Shown here: piece after piece, positions 50,492 to 58,726 of the stretch
How positions within the stretch are numbered: the first letter of the stretch is position 1
Layout: each line of letters begins with the position of its first letter
NCBI GenBank assembly: GCA_030430575.1
Contig: JAUIKF010000021.1
Location: forward strand, 1-64,000
Length of the DNA: 64,000 nt
Reading direction: 5' to 3'
From: Bacteroidia bacterium
GTDB taxonomy: Bacteria > Bacteroidota > Bacteroidia > J057
Translations under genes and position numbers: made by a program
The notes under the pieces: generated by a model
Databases searched by the model: none
Told to the model about the DNA's origin: nothing
The model's input: only the letters and a program-made list of their open reading frames with translations

Positions 50492-51117
50492 TCCTCTTTG
50501 ATGACTTTATGGAAGGGTAAGTCAAAGGTGTCTTTAGGAAGAGGCATTCGCTTGATGCTAGTGGCGACCATATCCACTTCAAACTCCGCATACACAATAA
50601 TCTGCCGTAAGTACACAGCTCCTATTAATTTCTGAATTTGATCTCGGTTGTTTTTAGTAAAGTTCTCAAAAAATGAAGCATCTTGCGGATATTCTCGAGA
50701 AAAATAATAGATCCTTTGTCCATCATCGTCTGTAATAACCAATTTATCACAAACTATCCCAAGGACCGTATCCGCATTCCGTTCTATTGAGTAATCGAAT
50801 GATGATTCAATATCCGTCGAAATAGTAGAGAATCGCCGTAAAGTATCATCCTTCAAGCCATGCTTATAATAAATAGAGTCTGTATCGTGACGAAATAGCT
50901 GGTAGCACCAAGCATTTGAGTTATCGATGCTCTTATAAAAGCCACTTTTGATAAATACCACAGAATGTGTGCCTCCATATTCCATTAATTCCTCAACACT
51001 AACCCTAGTATCCTTTGATTTATAGGTAAAATCAAACTCTATAACCCCTTCGAAATCTTGGGCGAAACCTACAGAGGCTATGAGAATGTACAAGATGAGG
51101 ATGAAATATTTTTTCAT
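50488..51117 (-). CDS. Exported protein, DUF4412-like
   Basis: 209 residues. Signal peptide 1-19 (MKKYFILILYILIASVGFAQ). The mature part begins DFEGVIEFDFTYKSKDTRVS and contains SVVFIKSGFYKS, DTVLGIVCDKLVITDDDG and YYFSREYPQD, a pattern seen in Bacteroidota DUF4412-type periplasmic proteins; assignment is tentative. First gene of an overlapping unit with the 92-residue protein and GrpB. Role unknown. Confidence 0.7.
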   Translation of the reverse strand: MKKYFILILYILIASVGFAQDFEGVIEFDFTYKSKDTRVSVEELMEYGGTHSVVFIKSGFYKSIDNSNAWCYQLFRHDTDSIYYKHGLKDDTLRRFSTISTDIESSFDYSIERNADTVLGIVCDKLVITDDDGQRIYYFSREYPQDASFFENFTKNNRDQIQKLIGAVYLRQIIVYAEFEVDMVATSIKRMPLPKDTFDLPFHKVIKEE

Positions 51118-51139
51118 TTGTTAATTGGGTTTGTTTCCT

Positions 51140-51350
51140 AAACATAGTAAGATCCTTCTATCCGTTCAGGATGCCTGCCCTGAGTATGCCGAAGGGACAA
51201 CTTTGCTGTCTTACTAGAAGAAAGCTTCAAGCCTTATTGCGACGGATTGAAACCCAGTTGCAATAGTTCTTTGTCTGTGATTTTTTACTATTGCGACTGG
51301 ACTTTAGTCCGTCGCAATGAAGGAAAAAGTCAAAATTGATCTTCTGAAGC
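51140..51350. repeat. Family B fragment followed by a family A double hairpin
   Basis: CCTGCCCTGAGTATGCCGAA and GGGACAACTTTGCTGTCTTA (51170-51220) are a piece of family B. Then CTTATTGCGACGGA-TTGAA-ACCCAGTTGCAATAG and CTATTGCGACTGGACTTTAG...CCGTCGCAATG form family A (51232-51325), and GAACAAATTGAACGACTTG ends the stretch. No gene in the 272-base gap. Confidence 0.65.
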
Positions 51351-51389
51351 GGACTCCCCCCTTGAACAAATTGAACGACTTGTCCTCCC

Positions 51390-53099
51390 CTAGAATCCCA
51401 TCGCTACCCCATCCCTGCGGGGATCTGCCCCGCCTTCCAGCTTCCCATTGGAAAGCACAAGGATGGCATTGACACATCCCTTGACGGGAACGGGTTTACC
51501 GTCAAAGCGGTGTCCCATGGCTTGAAGCACGCTCCGCGTGTCTCCACCCACAGCGCCTTTCTCGTAGCGAATGGAATCAGGCAGCCATTGGTGATGAAAT
51601 CGAGGCACGCTTACAGCGCCTTGCATGGACATGTCGTACTCCACGACATTGAGGAAAGCCTGAAATACTGAGGTGATAATAGTCGATCCGCCGGGACTCC
51701 CCAGAACCATGAACAGTTCATCGTCTTTTTCGATGATCGTTGGTGTCATGCTGCTGAGCATGCGCTTGCCAGGTTCGATGGCATTGGCTGCTGCACCGAT
51801 CAGGCCATAGATATTGGCGTGGCCAGGCTTGGCGCTGAAGTCGTCCATTTCATTATTGAGAAAAAATCCCGCCCCCCCAACCACCACACACGAACCAAAA
51901 CCACCGTTTAGGGTGGTCGTTACCGAAACCGCATTGCCTTGGGCATCTACAATGGAATAATGGGTCGTTTGGTCCGATTCAAATAGCTGAAAATTTCCAG
52001 CAGATATTTCCTTGGATAAGGAAGCACGCTCAGGATTAAAATCCGCCATGCGTGCGAGGTTATAAGCAGGGTCCAATAAGCTATCCATTGGCACATTGTA
52101 ATAGTCGCTATCGCCTAAGTGCTTCGACCTGTCAGCGTATACACGCCGTTCCGCCTCTACCATGACATGGGTGGCTTCAGGGCTTTGCCAGCCATAGTCC
52201 TCCAGCGGATAGGCTGAGACCATCTGCAAGAGCTGGAGCAGTGCGATTCCCCCGCTGGAAGGCGGCGCCATAGAGATGATGTCATAATTTTTATATGTCC
52301 CTGTAATGGGCGGGCGCCATCTGGCTTGATAATTGGCGAGGTCAAGCAGGTTCATGATGCCATTTCCCGCCTCCATTTCTGCGATGATCTTCTCGGCCGT
52401 TTCGCCTTCATAGAATCCTGCTGCACCTTGGTCGCGAATTAGGCTGAGGGTCCGGGCAAGGTCTGGATAGGAAATACTGTCACCGGCGGCCCATGTCGTT
52501 TTTTGTGTAAATTCATTGGGCTGGGTACTGTACTGGGCTATCGCCCCAAGTTTTTTGTTTAACTCTTTTACTTCCTTTTCGGAGAAGGCATGCCCTTTTT
52601 TGGCTAATTCCACTGCTGGTTGCACCAGCTCCGCCCAAGGCAGGGAGCCCAGGCTGTCATGGGCAGCAGTCATGCCCGCTACAGAACCAGGTACCCCCGC
52701 AGCCAAGTGACCACGTGTACTCAGGTCTTTGATCACCTCACCATTTTCATCCAAATACATGTCCTTATCTGCCTCCGAAGGCGCCATCTCGCGGAAGTCC
52801 AAGGTATGGACTTGCCCCTCATGCGTGCGCATCACCATAAAGCCTCCTCCACCTATATTGCCCGCATACGGATACACCACCGCCAGCGCAAAATGCACCG
52901 CCACCATGGCATCTACGGCATTTCCGCCTTTTTTCAACACATCATATCCTACCTGAGACGCTAATTCATCCACACTCACCACCATGGCTTCTGTGGCGAT
53001 TACCCCTCGCTGATACTTAATATCTTCTCGTGATTTACAAGCATTTAGGAGGAGAATTAGGATAAGGATCGGTAGAGAAATCGAATGAATTACCTTCAT
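51390..53099 (-). CDS. ggt: Gamma-glutamyltransferase, lipoprotein form
   Basis: 569 residues. Cleaves glutathione and gamma-glutamyl compounds and transfers the glutamyl group to amino acids or water. The precursor autocleaves before the nucleophile Thr378 in DQTTHYS; the large subunit has GGNAVDAMVAV and PYAGNIGGGGFMV, and the small subunit has TTTLNGGFGS, DDFS and SPGGSTIITSV. The N terminus is a lipoprotein signal (LLLNAC, Cys21) rather than a plain signal peptide, placing it on a membrane in the periplasm. All catalytic residues are present. Apparently monocistronic. Confidence 0.94.
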   Translation of the reverse strand: MKVIHSISLPILILILLLNACKSREDIKYQRGVIATEAMVVSVDELASQVGYDVLKKGGNAVDAMVAVHFALAVVYPYAGNIGGGGFMVMRTHEGQVHTLDFREMAPSEADKDMYLDENGEVIKDLSTRGHLAAGVPGSVAGMTAAHDSLGSLPWAELVQPAVELAKKGHAFSEKEVKELNKKLGAIAQYSTQPNEFTQKTTWAAGDSISYPDLARTLSLIRDQGAAGFYEGETAEKIIAEMEAGNGIMNLLDLANYQARWRPPITGTYKNYDIISMAPPSSGGIALLQLLQMVSAYPLEDYGWQSPEATHVMVEAERRVYADRSKHLGDSDYYNVPMDSLLDPAYNLARMADFNPERASLSKEISAGNFQLFESDQTTHYSIVDAQGNAVSVTTTLNGGFGSCVVVGGAGFFLNNEMDDFSAKPGHANIYGLIGAAANAIEPGKRMLSSMTPTIIEKDDELFMVLGSPGGSTIITSVFQAFLNVVEYDMSMQGAVSVPRFHHQWLPDSIRYEKGAVGGDTRSVLQAMGHRFDGKPVPVKGCVNAILVLSNGKLEGGADPRRDGVAMGF

Positions 53100-53184
53100 G
53101 GAGGGGAATTATTGAAATTCTTTGAGAGAATATGGGGGAAGCAGAATAGTCTAGGACTATTTGGCTATTCTAATATGCTAATAT

Positions 53185-53530
53185 GATTATGTAAAAATAA
53201 GAAACAAGGAAGTAAAAAGGGAAGAGTGACTTTGAATGACTTTTTACTTTGTCCTTTCTTGTTCATTATTTTTACTTTATTCAAGCATCAATGGATTACA
53301 TCCACTAAACTTCTCAAGAAACAATTATTGATTATTGAGATGAATTATCCGAAAGATAGGGAGGGGAAGGCCAAAGTTCAAAAGGGAATGCCATAAACAA
53401 TTGTAGCGGAGGCATGCCTCCGCTATACAAGTTGATTTATGAATATCGAACAAGGATTGAAGAATGTTGATGTCCGTGAAAGTTCTATCCTTCCAAAATC
53501 CTTGTTCATCAATCTTTATTCTGCAATCTC
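53185..53530. repeat. Three intergenic palindromes between ggt and trxB
   Basis: First: GTAAAAATAAGAAACAAGGA...AAGTAAAAAGG pairs with CTTTTTACTTTGTCCTTTCT...TTATTTTTAC (53192-53277). Second: TAGCGGAGGCATGCCTCCGCTA (53404-53425), a 22-bp perfect palindrome without loop. Third: TCGAACAAGGATTGAAGAAT pairs with AAAATCCTTGTTCATCAATC (about 53446-53518). Both genes run on the minus strand. No gene is seen in the 431-base gap. Confidence 0.65.
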
Positions 53531-54517
53531 TTACACCATCTCCATCTCCGCCTCACGGGCCGCGAGCCAGCGCTCAGCGTCGAGGGCTGCCATACAGCCA
53601 GTACCGGCTGCCGTCACCGCTTGGCGGTAGACGTGGTCCTGGGCGTCGCCACTGGCAAATACACCGGGGATATTGGTGTAGCTGCTGTCAGCCTTGGTGA
53701 TGATGTAGCCATTATCATCCATATCTAATTGGCCTTTGAATATCTGCGTATTCGGCGTGTGGCCGATCGCGACAAAAAAGCCTTTGATAGAGATGGTAGT
53801 TTCTTCCTGGGTCTGATTGTTGAAGACGCGGACAGCATTTACAGCTTTATGGCCTCTTTCATTTTCTCCCCCCAAGATTTCAGCGGTTTCCGTATTCCAA
53901 TGGACGATGATATTGGGATTCGAGAGGACCCTTTTTTGCATCACCTTAGAGGCACGCATCTCGTCACGACGGACAAACATGTGCACTTTCGGGCAGAGTT
54001 TGGCGAGGTAGAGGGCTTCTTCAGCAGCGGTATCGCCTGCCCCTACGACGGCCACGTCCATTCCTTTAAAGAAAAAGCCATCACAGACAGCACAGGCGCT
54101 CACGCCGCCGCCGTAGTTGTATTCTTCTTCAGAAGGCAGTCCTAGCCAACGCGCAGATGCGCCAGTAGAGATGATGACCGTATCTGCGGTATATTGCTCG
54201 CCACTGTCAGTCCACATTTTTTTGGGATGGCTCTCCAATTCGACCTTACTGATGACCTCATATTTGATCTCGGTATCAAATCGCTCAGCTTGCTTGCGGA
54301 AGTCTTCCATCATCTGGGGGCCGCCTATGCCTTCTGCATAGCCAGGATAATTCTCCACATCTGTGGTGATCATCAACTGCCCGCCTGGCTGAGGACCTGC
54401 AAAAACGAGGGGCTTCATATCCGCCCGCGCAGCGTAGATAGCCGCAGTGTAACCTGCTGGCCCTGAACCAATTATGATCGTCTTGTAATGTTTGTCTGAA
54501 CCGTTGTTTGAACTCAT
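53531..54517 (-). CDS. trxB: Thioredoxin-disulfide reductase
   Basis: 328 residues. Transfers electrons from NADPH through FAD to thioredoxin. FAD motif GSGPAG (17-22), redox-active Cys142 and Cys145 in CAVCDG, NADPH motif VGAGDTAAEEA, and the C-terminal FAD-binding GVFASGDAQDHVYRQAVTAA are all present. Length and order match the low-molecular-weight bacterial enzyme. It begins 12 bases after the NYN/OST-HTH gene on the same strand, so the two are likely co-transcribed. Confidence 0.96.
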   Translation of the reverse strand: MSSNNGSDKHYKTIIIGSGPAGYTAAIYAARADMKPLVFAGPQPGGQLMITTDVENYPGYAEGIGGPQMMEDFRKQAERFDTEIKYEVISKVELESHPKKMWTDSGEQYTADTVIISTGASARWLGLPSEEEYNYGGGVSACAVCDGFFFKGMDVAVVGAGDTAAEEALYLAKLCPKVHMFVRRDEMRASKVMQKRVLSNPNIIVHWNTETAEILGGENERGHKAVNAVRVFNNQTQEETTISIKGFFVAIGHTPNTQIFKGQLDMDDNGYIITKADSSYTNIPGVFASGDAQDHVYRQAVTAAGTGCMAALDAERWLAAREAEMEMV

Positions 54518-54529
54518 GATTTGTGCACC

Positions 54530-56110
54530 TTAAAAAAGAATTTCTACAATTTCGTTATTTGATAAACTGGGGAATTTAGACTTCATGACTTTGCCTATTT
54601 GTTGGATATAACAGTCGTCTAAATCCTCAGCGTGAGAAATAACTGACTTCAGCCCTAAGAGTTTTGAACTGAGGCCTTGAGAATGCTTCGAAGGTACAAA
54701 AGCTCCCCCATATTTTAAACTGAGAATAAATTTTCTAATCGAATGGGTGCTTGCAGGTTGCTGACATTGGTCTCTTAAAATAGCCTTCATTTGCTCCAAA
54801 TTCATCCAAGGGGTTTCCTGAAATCCTTTGATCAAGCAGTGGCCCATTTGCAGCCTTTGGTCCCTATGGACATTATAGGACAATTCCTGGGTCAGGTAGT
54901 TTTTTGCTTCTTCCCTGACCAGTTTTTCGACCATTTGGGGCTTAAAAAAGCTTTTGTAGGTGCCATTGGGCATAAGGGGGAGGGTCTTCCCAGAGGTGAT
55001 GGCCAGCGGTTTCTGTTCTAGCAAGGGAGAAAAATGAAGGGTATAATTGTGGTTTTCTACGGATATTTTTTCTACTAAATCGCCAACCAACTCCTCGGCG
55101 AAGTGCTTAAAATAGCGGTACCCAAGTTTCTTTTCAGAAAATTCGGGATCGAGCTTTAGGAGCAAAGGTTTAAACCGTGCCATGGGCAGCGGTTCTTGAC
55201 TCCCCCGCTCTTCTAGCATCTTCAAGACCAATTGGCGGGCTTCCTCAAAAGCGGGTCGCTCACGGAGCAGGACAGGCGACGCCATGCCTTCGGGAGCATC
55301 CGCTTCTTTGATTTCATCAAAATAGACGAGCCACTCCCTATGTCGTTTTTCCATCCGATTGACCAAATCCCCTTGGAAGGATCTGATAAATTTTCGGAAT
55401 TTCTTAAATCCCCAATCCGTCTCTGAAAACGATGGGTCCATTTTCAGCAGCTCCTGTTTCAAGACTGAAAGCGCAATAGGCTCCTGATTCATGCGTCCCT
55501 TCAAAAACTTCATCAATAATTCCCTGGCCTCTGGGGAGACTGGAGGGTGGTTTTTCTTACAGGAGCTGTCTCCCTCTGGAGAGGCAGCAAGACTTTTGGC
55601 TGATCCCAAAATCTCCTGAAGAGAGATAAACTCTGTGCAATAATTGCGCACCATATCGCTCACGCTATGATCAAAACCGATCACCACCACTTCCTTGTTT
55701 TGGTTGAGCATATGTTGGGTCAGAGGGATAAAATCGGAATCCCCAGAACCGATGATGATGGTATTCACCTCATGGTGCTGCTGGAGCTGTCCCATGACAT
55801 CAATGACCAGACGCATGTCCGAGCCATTTTTTCCCATGAGATTGGTTTCTGGAAGGTGAATAAGTTCAAAGCCCTCAGAGATGAGGAGTTTTTGGTACTG
55901 TGAAAACTTCTTTTTGGACCAGTCAGCATATGCTTTCTTGATGCGGACCTTACCCAGGCTTTCGGCGTATTTCACAATGGGATGGGCCTTGAGGGGGCGG
56001 TCCATCCCTTTATAAACTTCTAATGCCGATATGGCCAAGTTTTCAAAGTCAAGATATATGGCTACGTTCCTTAAATTCACTGAGTAGACAAGGGTTAGGG
56101 CGGAAAACAA
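54530..56110 (-). CDS. NYN (LabA-like) nuclease-fold protein with two OST-HTH/LOTUS domains
   Basis: 526 residues. Residues about 12-170 are a NYN/PIN-like domain with the acidic centre Asp21 (IYLDFEN), Asp98 and Asp104 (GSDMRLVIDVMG), Asp124 and Asp126 (GSGDSDF). Two OST-HTH/LOTUS-like winged helices follow (about 192-265 and 288-362), each with the pattern ...LLKMDPSFSE...FKKF and ...LLLKLDPEFSE...YKHF, and a further C-terminal region of about 150 residues of unknown type. The layout predicts an RNA-binding ribonuclease. The start may be GTG at 56080 (VNLRNVAIYLDFEN) instead of the ATG at 56110. It probably shares a transcript with trxB. Confidence 0.85.
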   Translation of the reverse strand: MFSALTLVYSVNLRNVAIYLDFENLAISALEVYKGMDRPLKAHPIVKYAESLGKVRIKKAYADWSKKKFSQYQKLLISEGFELIHLPETNLMGKNGSDMRLVIDVMGQLQQHHEVNTIIIGSGDSDFIPLTQHMLNQNKEVVVIGFDHSVSDMVRNYCTEFISLQEILGSAKSLAASPEGDSSCKKNHPPVSPEARELLMKFLKGRMNQEPIALSVLKQELLKMDPSFSETDWGFKKFRKFIRSFQGDLVNRMEKRHREWLVYFDEIKEADAPEGMASPVLLRERPAFEEARQLVLKMLEERGSQEPLPMARFKPLLLKLDPEFSEKKLGYRYFKHFAEELVGDLVEKISVENHNYTLHFSPLLEQKPLAITSGKTLPLMPNGTYKSFFKPQMVEKLVREEAKNYLTQELSYNVHRDQRLQMGHCLIKGFQETPWMNLEQMKAILRDQCQQPASTHSIRKFILSLKYGGAFVPSKHSQGLSSKLLGLKSVISHAEDLDDCYIQQIGKVMKSKFPSLSNNEIVEILF

Positions 56111-56134
56111 ATTCCGTCCTTAAGGCAAGGCGAA

Positions 56135-56252
56135 GAATTATTAATTAAAAATTGATTGATTATTGATTGGGGGGCAAAATACCATTGTGATAATCAACAC
56201 AATTAACTCCCCCGAGCGAATCAATAATCAGTAATCAATCAATGAATAATTA
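56135..56252. repeat. Intergenic palindrome, ATTGATTGATTATTGATT vocabulary
   Basis: AATTATTAATTAAAAATTGA and TTGATTATTGATTGGGGG on the left pair with CCCCGAGCGAATCAATAATC and AATCAATCAATGAATAATTA on the right, with GGGGG/CCCCC at the top of the stem. It lies between two same-strand genes. Confidence 0.7.
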
Positions 56253-56253
56253 A

Positions 56254-57408
56254 CTACTGCACGGGCTGCAAAGTCTGTACGATCTCTTTGAGCTTCTCTA
56301 CGGCATAGTCGATCTCAGCTTTAGTATTCTGCATTCCAAAAGAGAAACGAATGGAGTTTCTCGCTCTGGAAGGATCACATCCTATGGCTCTTAAGACATG
56401 AGAACCCAGATTTGCACCAGAGTTACACGCGGAACCTCCTGAGGCAGATATGCCCACAAGGTCAAGGTTGAAGATCAGCATCGCGTCGCCCTCTCCACAG
56501 GGAGGAGCCACATTGAGTACCGTAGGAAGGGAGCCTTCGGCACTGGTATCTCCATTGAATTGGATCCCAGGAATTTGTGCCTGAAGCTGTTCCATCATAT
56601 AACTTTTCAAAGCGCGCAACTGTCCGTTTTTGCCATCAAGGTCGGCATAACACTTCTTGAGTGCAAATGCCATACCAGCTATCGCAGGTACATTTTCTGT
56701 GCCTGCGCGCATGTTGCGCTCCTGACTTCCGCCTTGGATGTGGGCGGGAATTTTATTGCTTCGTTTTACATAGAGAAAGCCCACTCCCTTAGGCCCATAA
56801 AACTTATGGGCAGAAGCAGACAAAAAGTGTATAGGTAGGTTCTTAAGATCGTAGGCAATATGCCCCATCGTTTGGACGGTATCACTGTGAAAAAGCGCAT
56901 CATATTCCACGCATAGATTACCTATTGCTTCCAGGTCGTTTAGCGTACCCAATTCATTGTTTCCATGCATCAGGGTTACTAGGGAGCGAGGATTGTTGGC
57001 CAAAGCGGTCCGTAGATCTGCTAATTTCACAGACCCTTTATCGTCAACGGGCAGCCAAGTGACAGTGATAAGTCCCTCTTTTTCAAGTAGTTCTATCGTG
57101 TGAGTCACCGCATGGTGTTCTATCTCAGTGGAGATAACATGTGTTAACCCAAATCCTTTCACAGCCCCACAGATGGCTGCATTATCAGCCTCAGTACCCC
57201 CACTGGTAAAGACAATTTCTGCGGGGCTTGCGCCGATCAGGTCAGCGATAGTTCGGCGAGATTGTTCGATGGCAGCTCGTAGTTCACGCCCATGGGCATG
57301 TGTGGAAGAAGGGTTGCCACTGAGGTCACAGAAATAAGGTTTCATGTGGTCAAAAACCTCAGGGTTCATCGGTGTAGAAGCGGCATTATCTAGATAAATT
57401 TTTGTCAT
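56254..57408 (-). CDS. Cysteine desulfurase (NifS/IscS family)
   Basis: About 384 residues from MTKIYLDNAASTPMNP (57408). A further 40 in-frame upstream codons are not expected in the family. PLP-dependent enzyme that removes sulfur from cysteine for Fe-S clusters and thiolation. Visible: GGTEADNAAI, TEIEHHAV, the PLP-lysine in SASAHKFYGPKG, GTENVPAIAG, and the active-site loop with Cys in SGGSACNSGAN, where CNSG replaces the usual CSSG. Upstream (57421-57439) there is a TTTGCAAAAAATAGTAG motif shared with the mutase promoter region. No iscU or other Isc/Suf gene is adjacent. Confidence 0.92.
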   Translation of the reverse strand: MTKIYLDNAASTPMNPEVFDHMKPYFCDLSGNPSSTHAHGRELRAAIEQSRRTIADLIGASPAEIVFTSGGTEADNAAICGAVKGFGLTHVISTEIEHHAVTHTIELLEKEGLITVTWLPVDDKGSVKLADLRTALANNPRSLVTLMHGNNELGTLNDLEAIGNLCVEYDALFHSDTVQTMGHIAYDLKNLPIHFLSASAHKFYGPKGVGFLYVKRSNKIPAHIQGGSQERNMRAGTENVPAIAGMAFALKKCYADLDGKNGQLRALKSYMMEQLQAQIPGIQFNGDTSAEGSLPTVLNVAPPCGEGDAMLIFNLDLVGISASGGSACNSGANLGSHVLRAIGCDPSRARNSIRFSFGMQNTKAEIDYAVEKLKEIVQTLQPVQ

Positions 57409-57780
57409 AATTAAGCCCTTTATTTGCAAAAAATAGTAGCTGAAATAGATGAAATTTTTGCAAATATCGCGAGAAAGGGAAAAGGAAACAAAATAGGGTG
57501 CCTTAGGATTGATCTGAATTCGTCGCAAATACTATCCAATAATATTCGGACAAAAAATCATTTCCATTAGAAAAAAAATTAACTACCTTGGAAGTCTTTT
57601 CGACGCTATTCCAAACTCAGTTCCAATTTTTTTCACTTTGGACCTTCCATTACCTACAATTAGAATCCTCAATTGACCCTCTATCAATCCAAAATTTGAT
57701 AATTCTTGTGAGGTAAGTTCCACCCGTAAATACATTTTTTTCGCTTGCGGCACTGCCGTACTTTAGTACTTCTTGCTCTC
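57409..57780. other. Intergenic region between divergent genes
   Basis: A 503-base divergent gap (57409-57911). Apart from the TATTTGCAAAAAATAGTAG motif at 57421-57439 and the palindrome at 57781-57892, it is AT-rich without visible genes or hairpins. Promoters for both flanking genes should lie here, but none fits the consensus well. Confidence 0.35.
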
Positions 57781-57892
57781 TGTAGATTATGCATTAATTG
57801 ATTGAATGATTATTGATTCTTTCGGCTGATTTGTCTTGTAATTATCAGCTAATCAATATTTCATCAATTAATCAATCACTAATCTCGCCTAA
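57781..57892. repeat. Intergenic palindrome, ATTAATTGATTGAATG vocabulary
   Basis: GCATTAATTGATTGAATGAT and TATTGATT on the left, AATCAATATTTCATCAATTA and ATCAATCACTAATC on the right; inner AGCTGAT-like GGCTGATTTG...ATCAGCT also pairs. It lies in the 5' leader of the LRR gene. Confidence 0.6.
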
Positions 57893-57911
57893 TTCCTTAA
57901 ATGCCAAATTG

Positions 57912-58448
57912 ATGAAACGCACGTTTTCATGGTGGTTGATCTGTAGCCTGCTGTTGTCGACAGGTTATGCACAAGTGGCCGAATCCTTGGAAGAGGCCCT
58001 TAGCCACCCTAAAGAAATCACTGTCCTTGACCTTTCTGGTCAAGGTATCACCTCCCTTCCAGAAGAAGTCGGAAGGCTCAAAAACCTTGAGGAACTCGAC
58101 CTCAGCCCAGAACGCATACTGACCTATAGAGGTGGCACCCCTAATCCAATCAATGGTAACTTCATCCAGCACCTGCCAGATGCCATAGGCAAGCTAAAAA
58201 ACCTCAAACGCCTGAACCTTCAGGCTACTGACCTCCGTATACTACCGTCTGCAATCATCAACCTGCAAAACCTCAATTACCTAGATTTGAGTTTTAACCC
58301 TCGGATTGATGTGAGAACGATTCTCAAAGTCCTCCCCTTACTCTTAGGCCTTAAGTATGTAGACCTCACTGGATGTAAGTTGTCCGCTGCAGATGTCGAT
58401 CTCCTACAGACAAGACTTCCAGATGCTGTCATCCAATTTCAACCGTAG
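57912..58448 (+). CDS. Secreted leucine-rich-repeat protein
   Basis: 178 residues from MKRTFSWWLICSLLL (57912). The frame extends 33 codons upstream but that part lies in the palindrome, and the signal peptide (cleavage after GYAQ) decides the start. About five LRR units of the LPxxIGxLKNLxxLxL type follow (ITVLDLSGQGITSLPEEVGR, IQHLPDAIGKLKNLKRLNL, LPSAIINLQNLNYLDLSFN). No sorting domain, so the protein probably stays in the periplasm. Likely a protein-binding scaffold. It lies upstream of leuS but is functionally unrelated. Confidence 0.82.
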   Translation: MKRTFSWWLICSLLLSTGYAQVAESLEEALSHPKEITVLDLSGQGITSLPEEVGRLKNLEELDLSPERILTYRGGTPNPINGNFIQHLPDAIGKLKNLKRLNLQATDLRILPSAIINLQNLNYLDLSFNPRIDVRTILKVLPLLLGLKYVDLTGCKLSAADVDLLQTRLPDAVIQFQP

Positions 58449-58483
58449 CTAAAACCTCGCTGGTTTTCTTTGCGGATTCCTAC

Positions 58484-58491
58484 TAACTTTG
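58484..58491 (+). promoter_or_regulatory. Candidate -7 element (TAACTTTG) for leuS
   Basis: TAACTTTGCA fits the Bacteroidota TAnnTTTG box and its frequent GCA extension. A good TTTG at the right distance is missing (TGGT at -33). It would give a leader of about 235 bases containing the palindrome at 58566-58652. Confidence 0.4.
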
Positions 58492-58565
58492 CAGCCTTTC
58501 AATATTGACCTAACAGGTTTTTATAATCTGTTGGGAAGATTTTGATTTTTGATGGCTCTAATGGC

Positions 58566-58652
58566 GAAAGAAGATAAAGCCACGGATTACACAGATTCTC
58601 ACGGATTTTCTTCTTTCATCTGTGGAAATCCGTGTAATCTGTGGCAAATTTT
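58566..58652. repeat. Intergenic palindrome, CCACGGATTACACAGATT vocabulary
   Basis: AAAGCCACGGATTACACAGA and TCTCACGGATTTTCTTC on the left pair with CATCTGTGGAAATCCGTGTA and ATCTGTGGCAAATTTT on the right. It sits in the putative leader of leuS and may end transcripts from the LRR gene. Confidence 0.7.
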
Positions 58653-58726
58653 CAGGATTCATGGCATCTCTACATAAGATGTCTCATAGACCAATTATTT
58701 TTCAAACACCCTTAAAACTATCCCTC

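Noticed and set aside
57409-57528. N-terminal extension of the cysteine desulfurase
   Set aside because: The family starts at (M)xxIYLDNAAST; the 40 extra codons include the TTTGCAAAAAATAG motif.
58622-58726. N-terminal extension of leucyl-tRNA synthetase
   Set aside because: The additional 35 codons come from a palindrome arm (AATCCGTGTAATCTGTGG) and are not expected in the family; MGTYNFREIE is the natural start.
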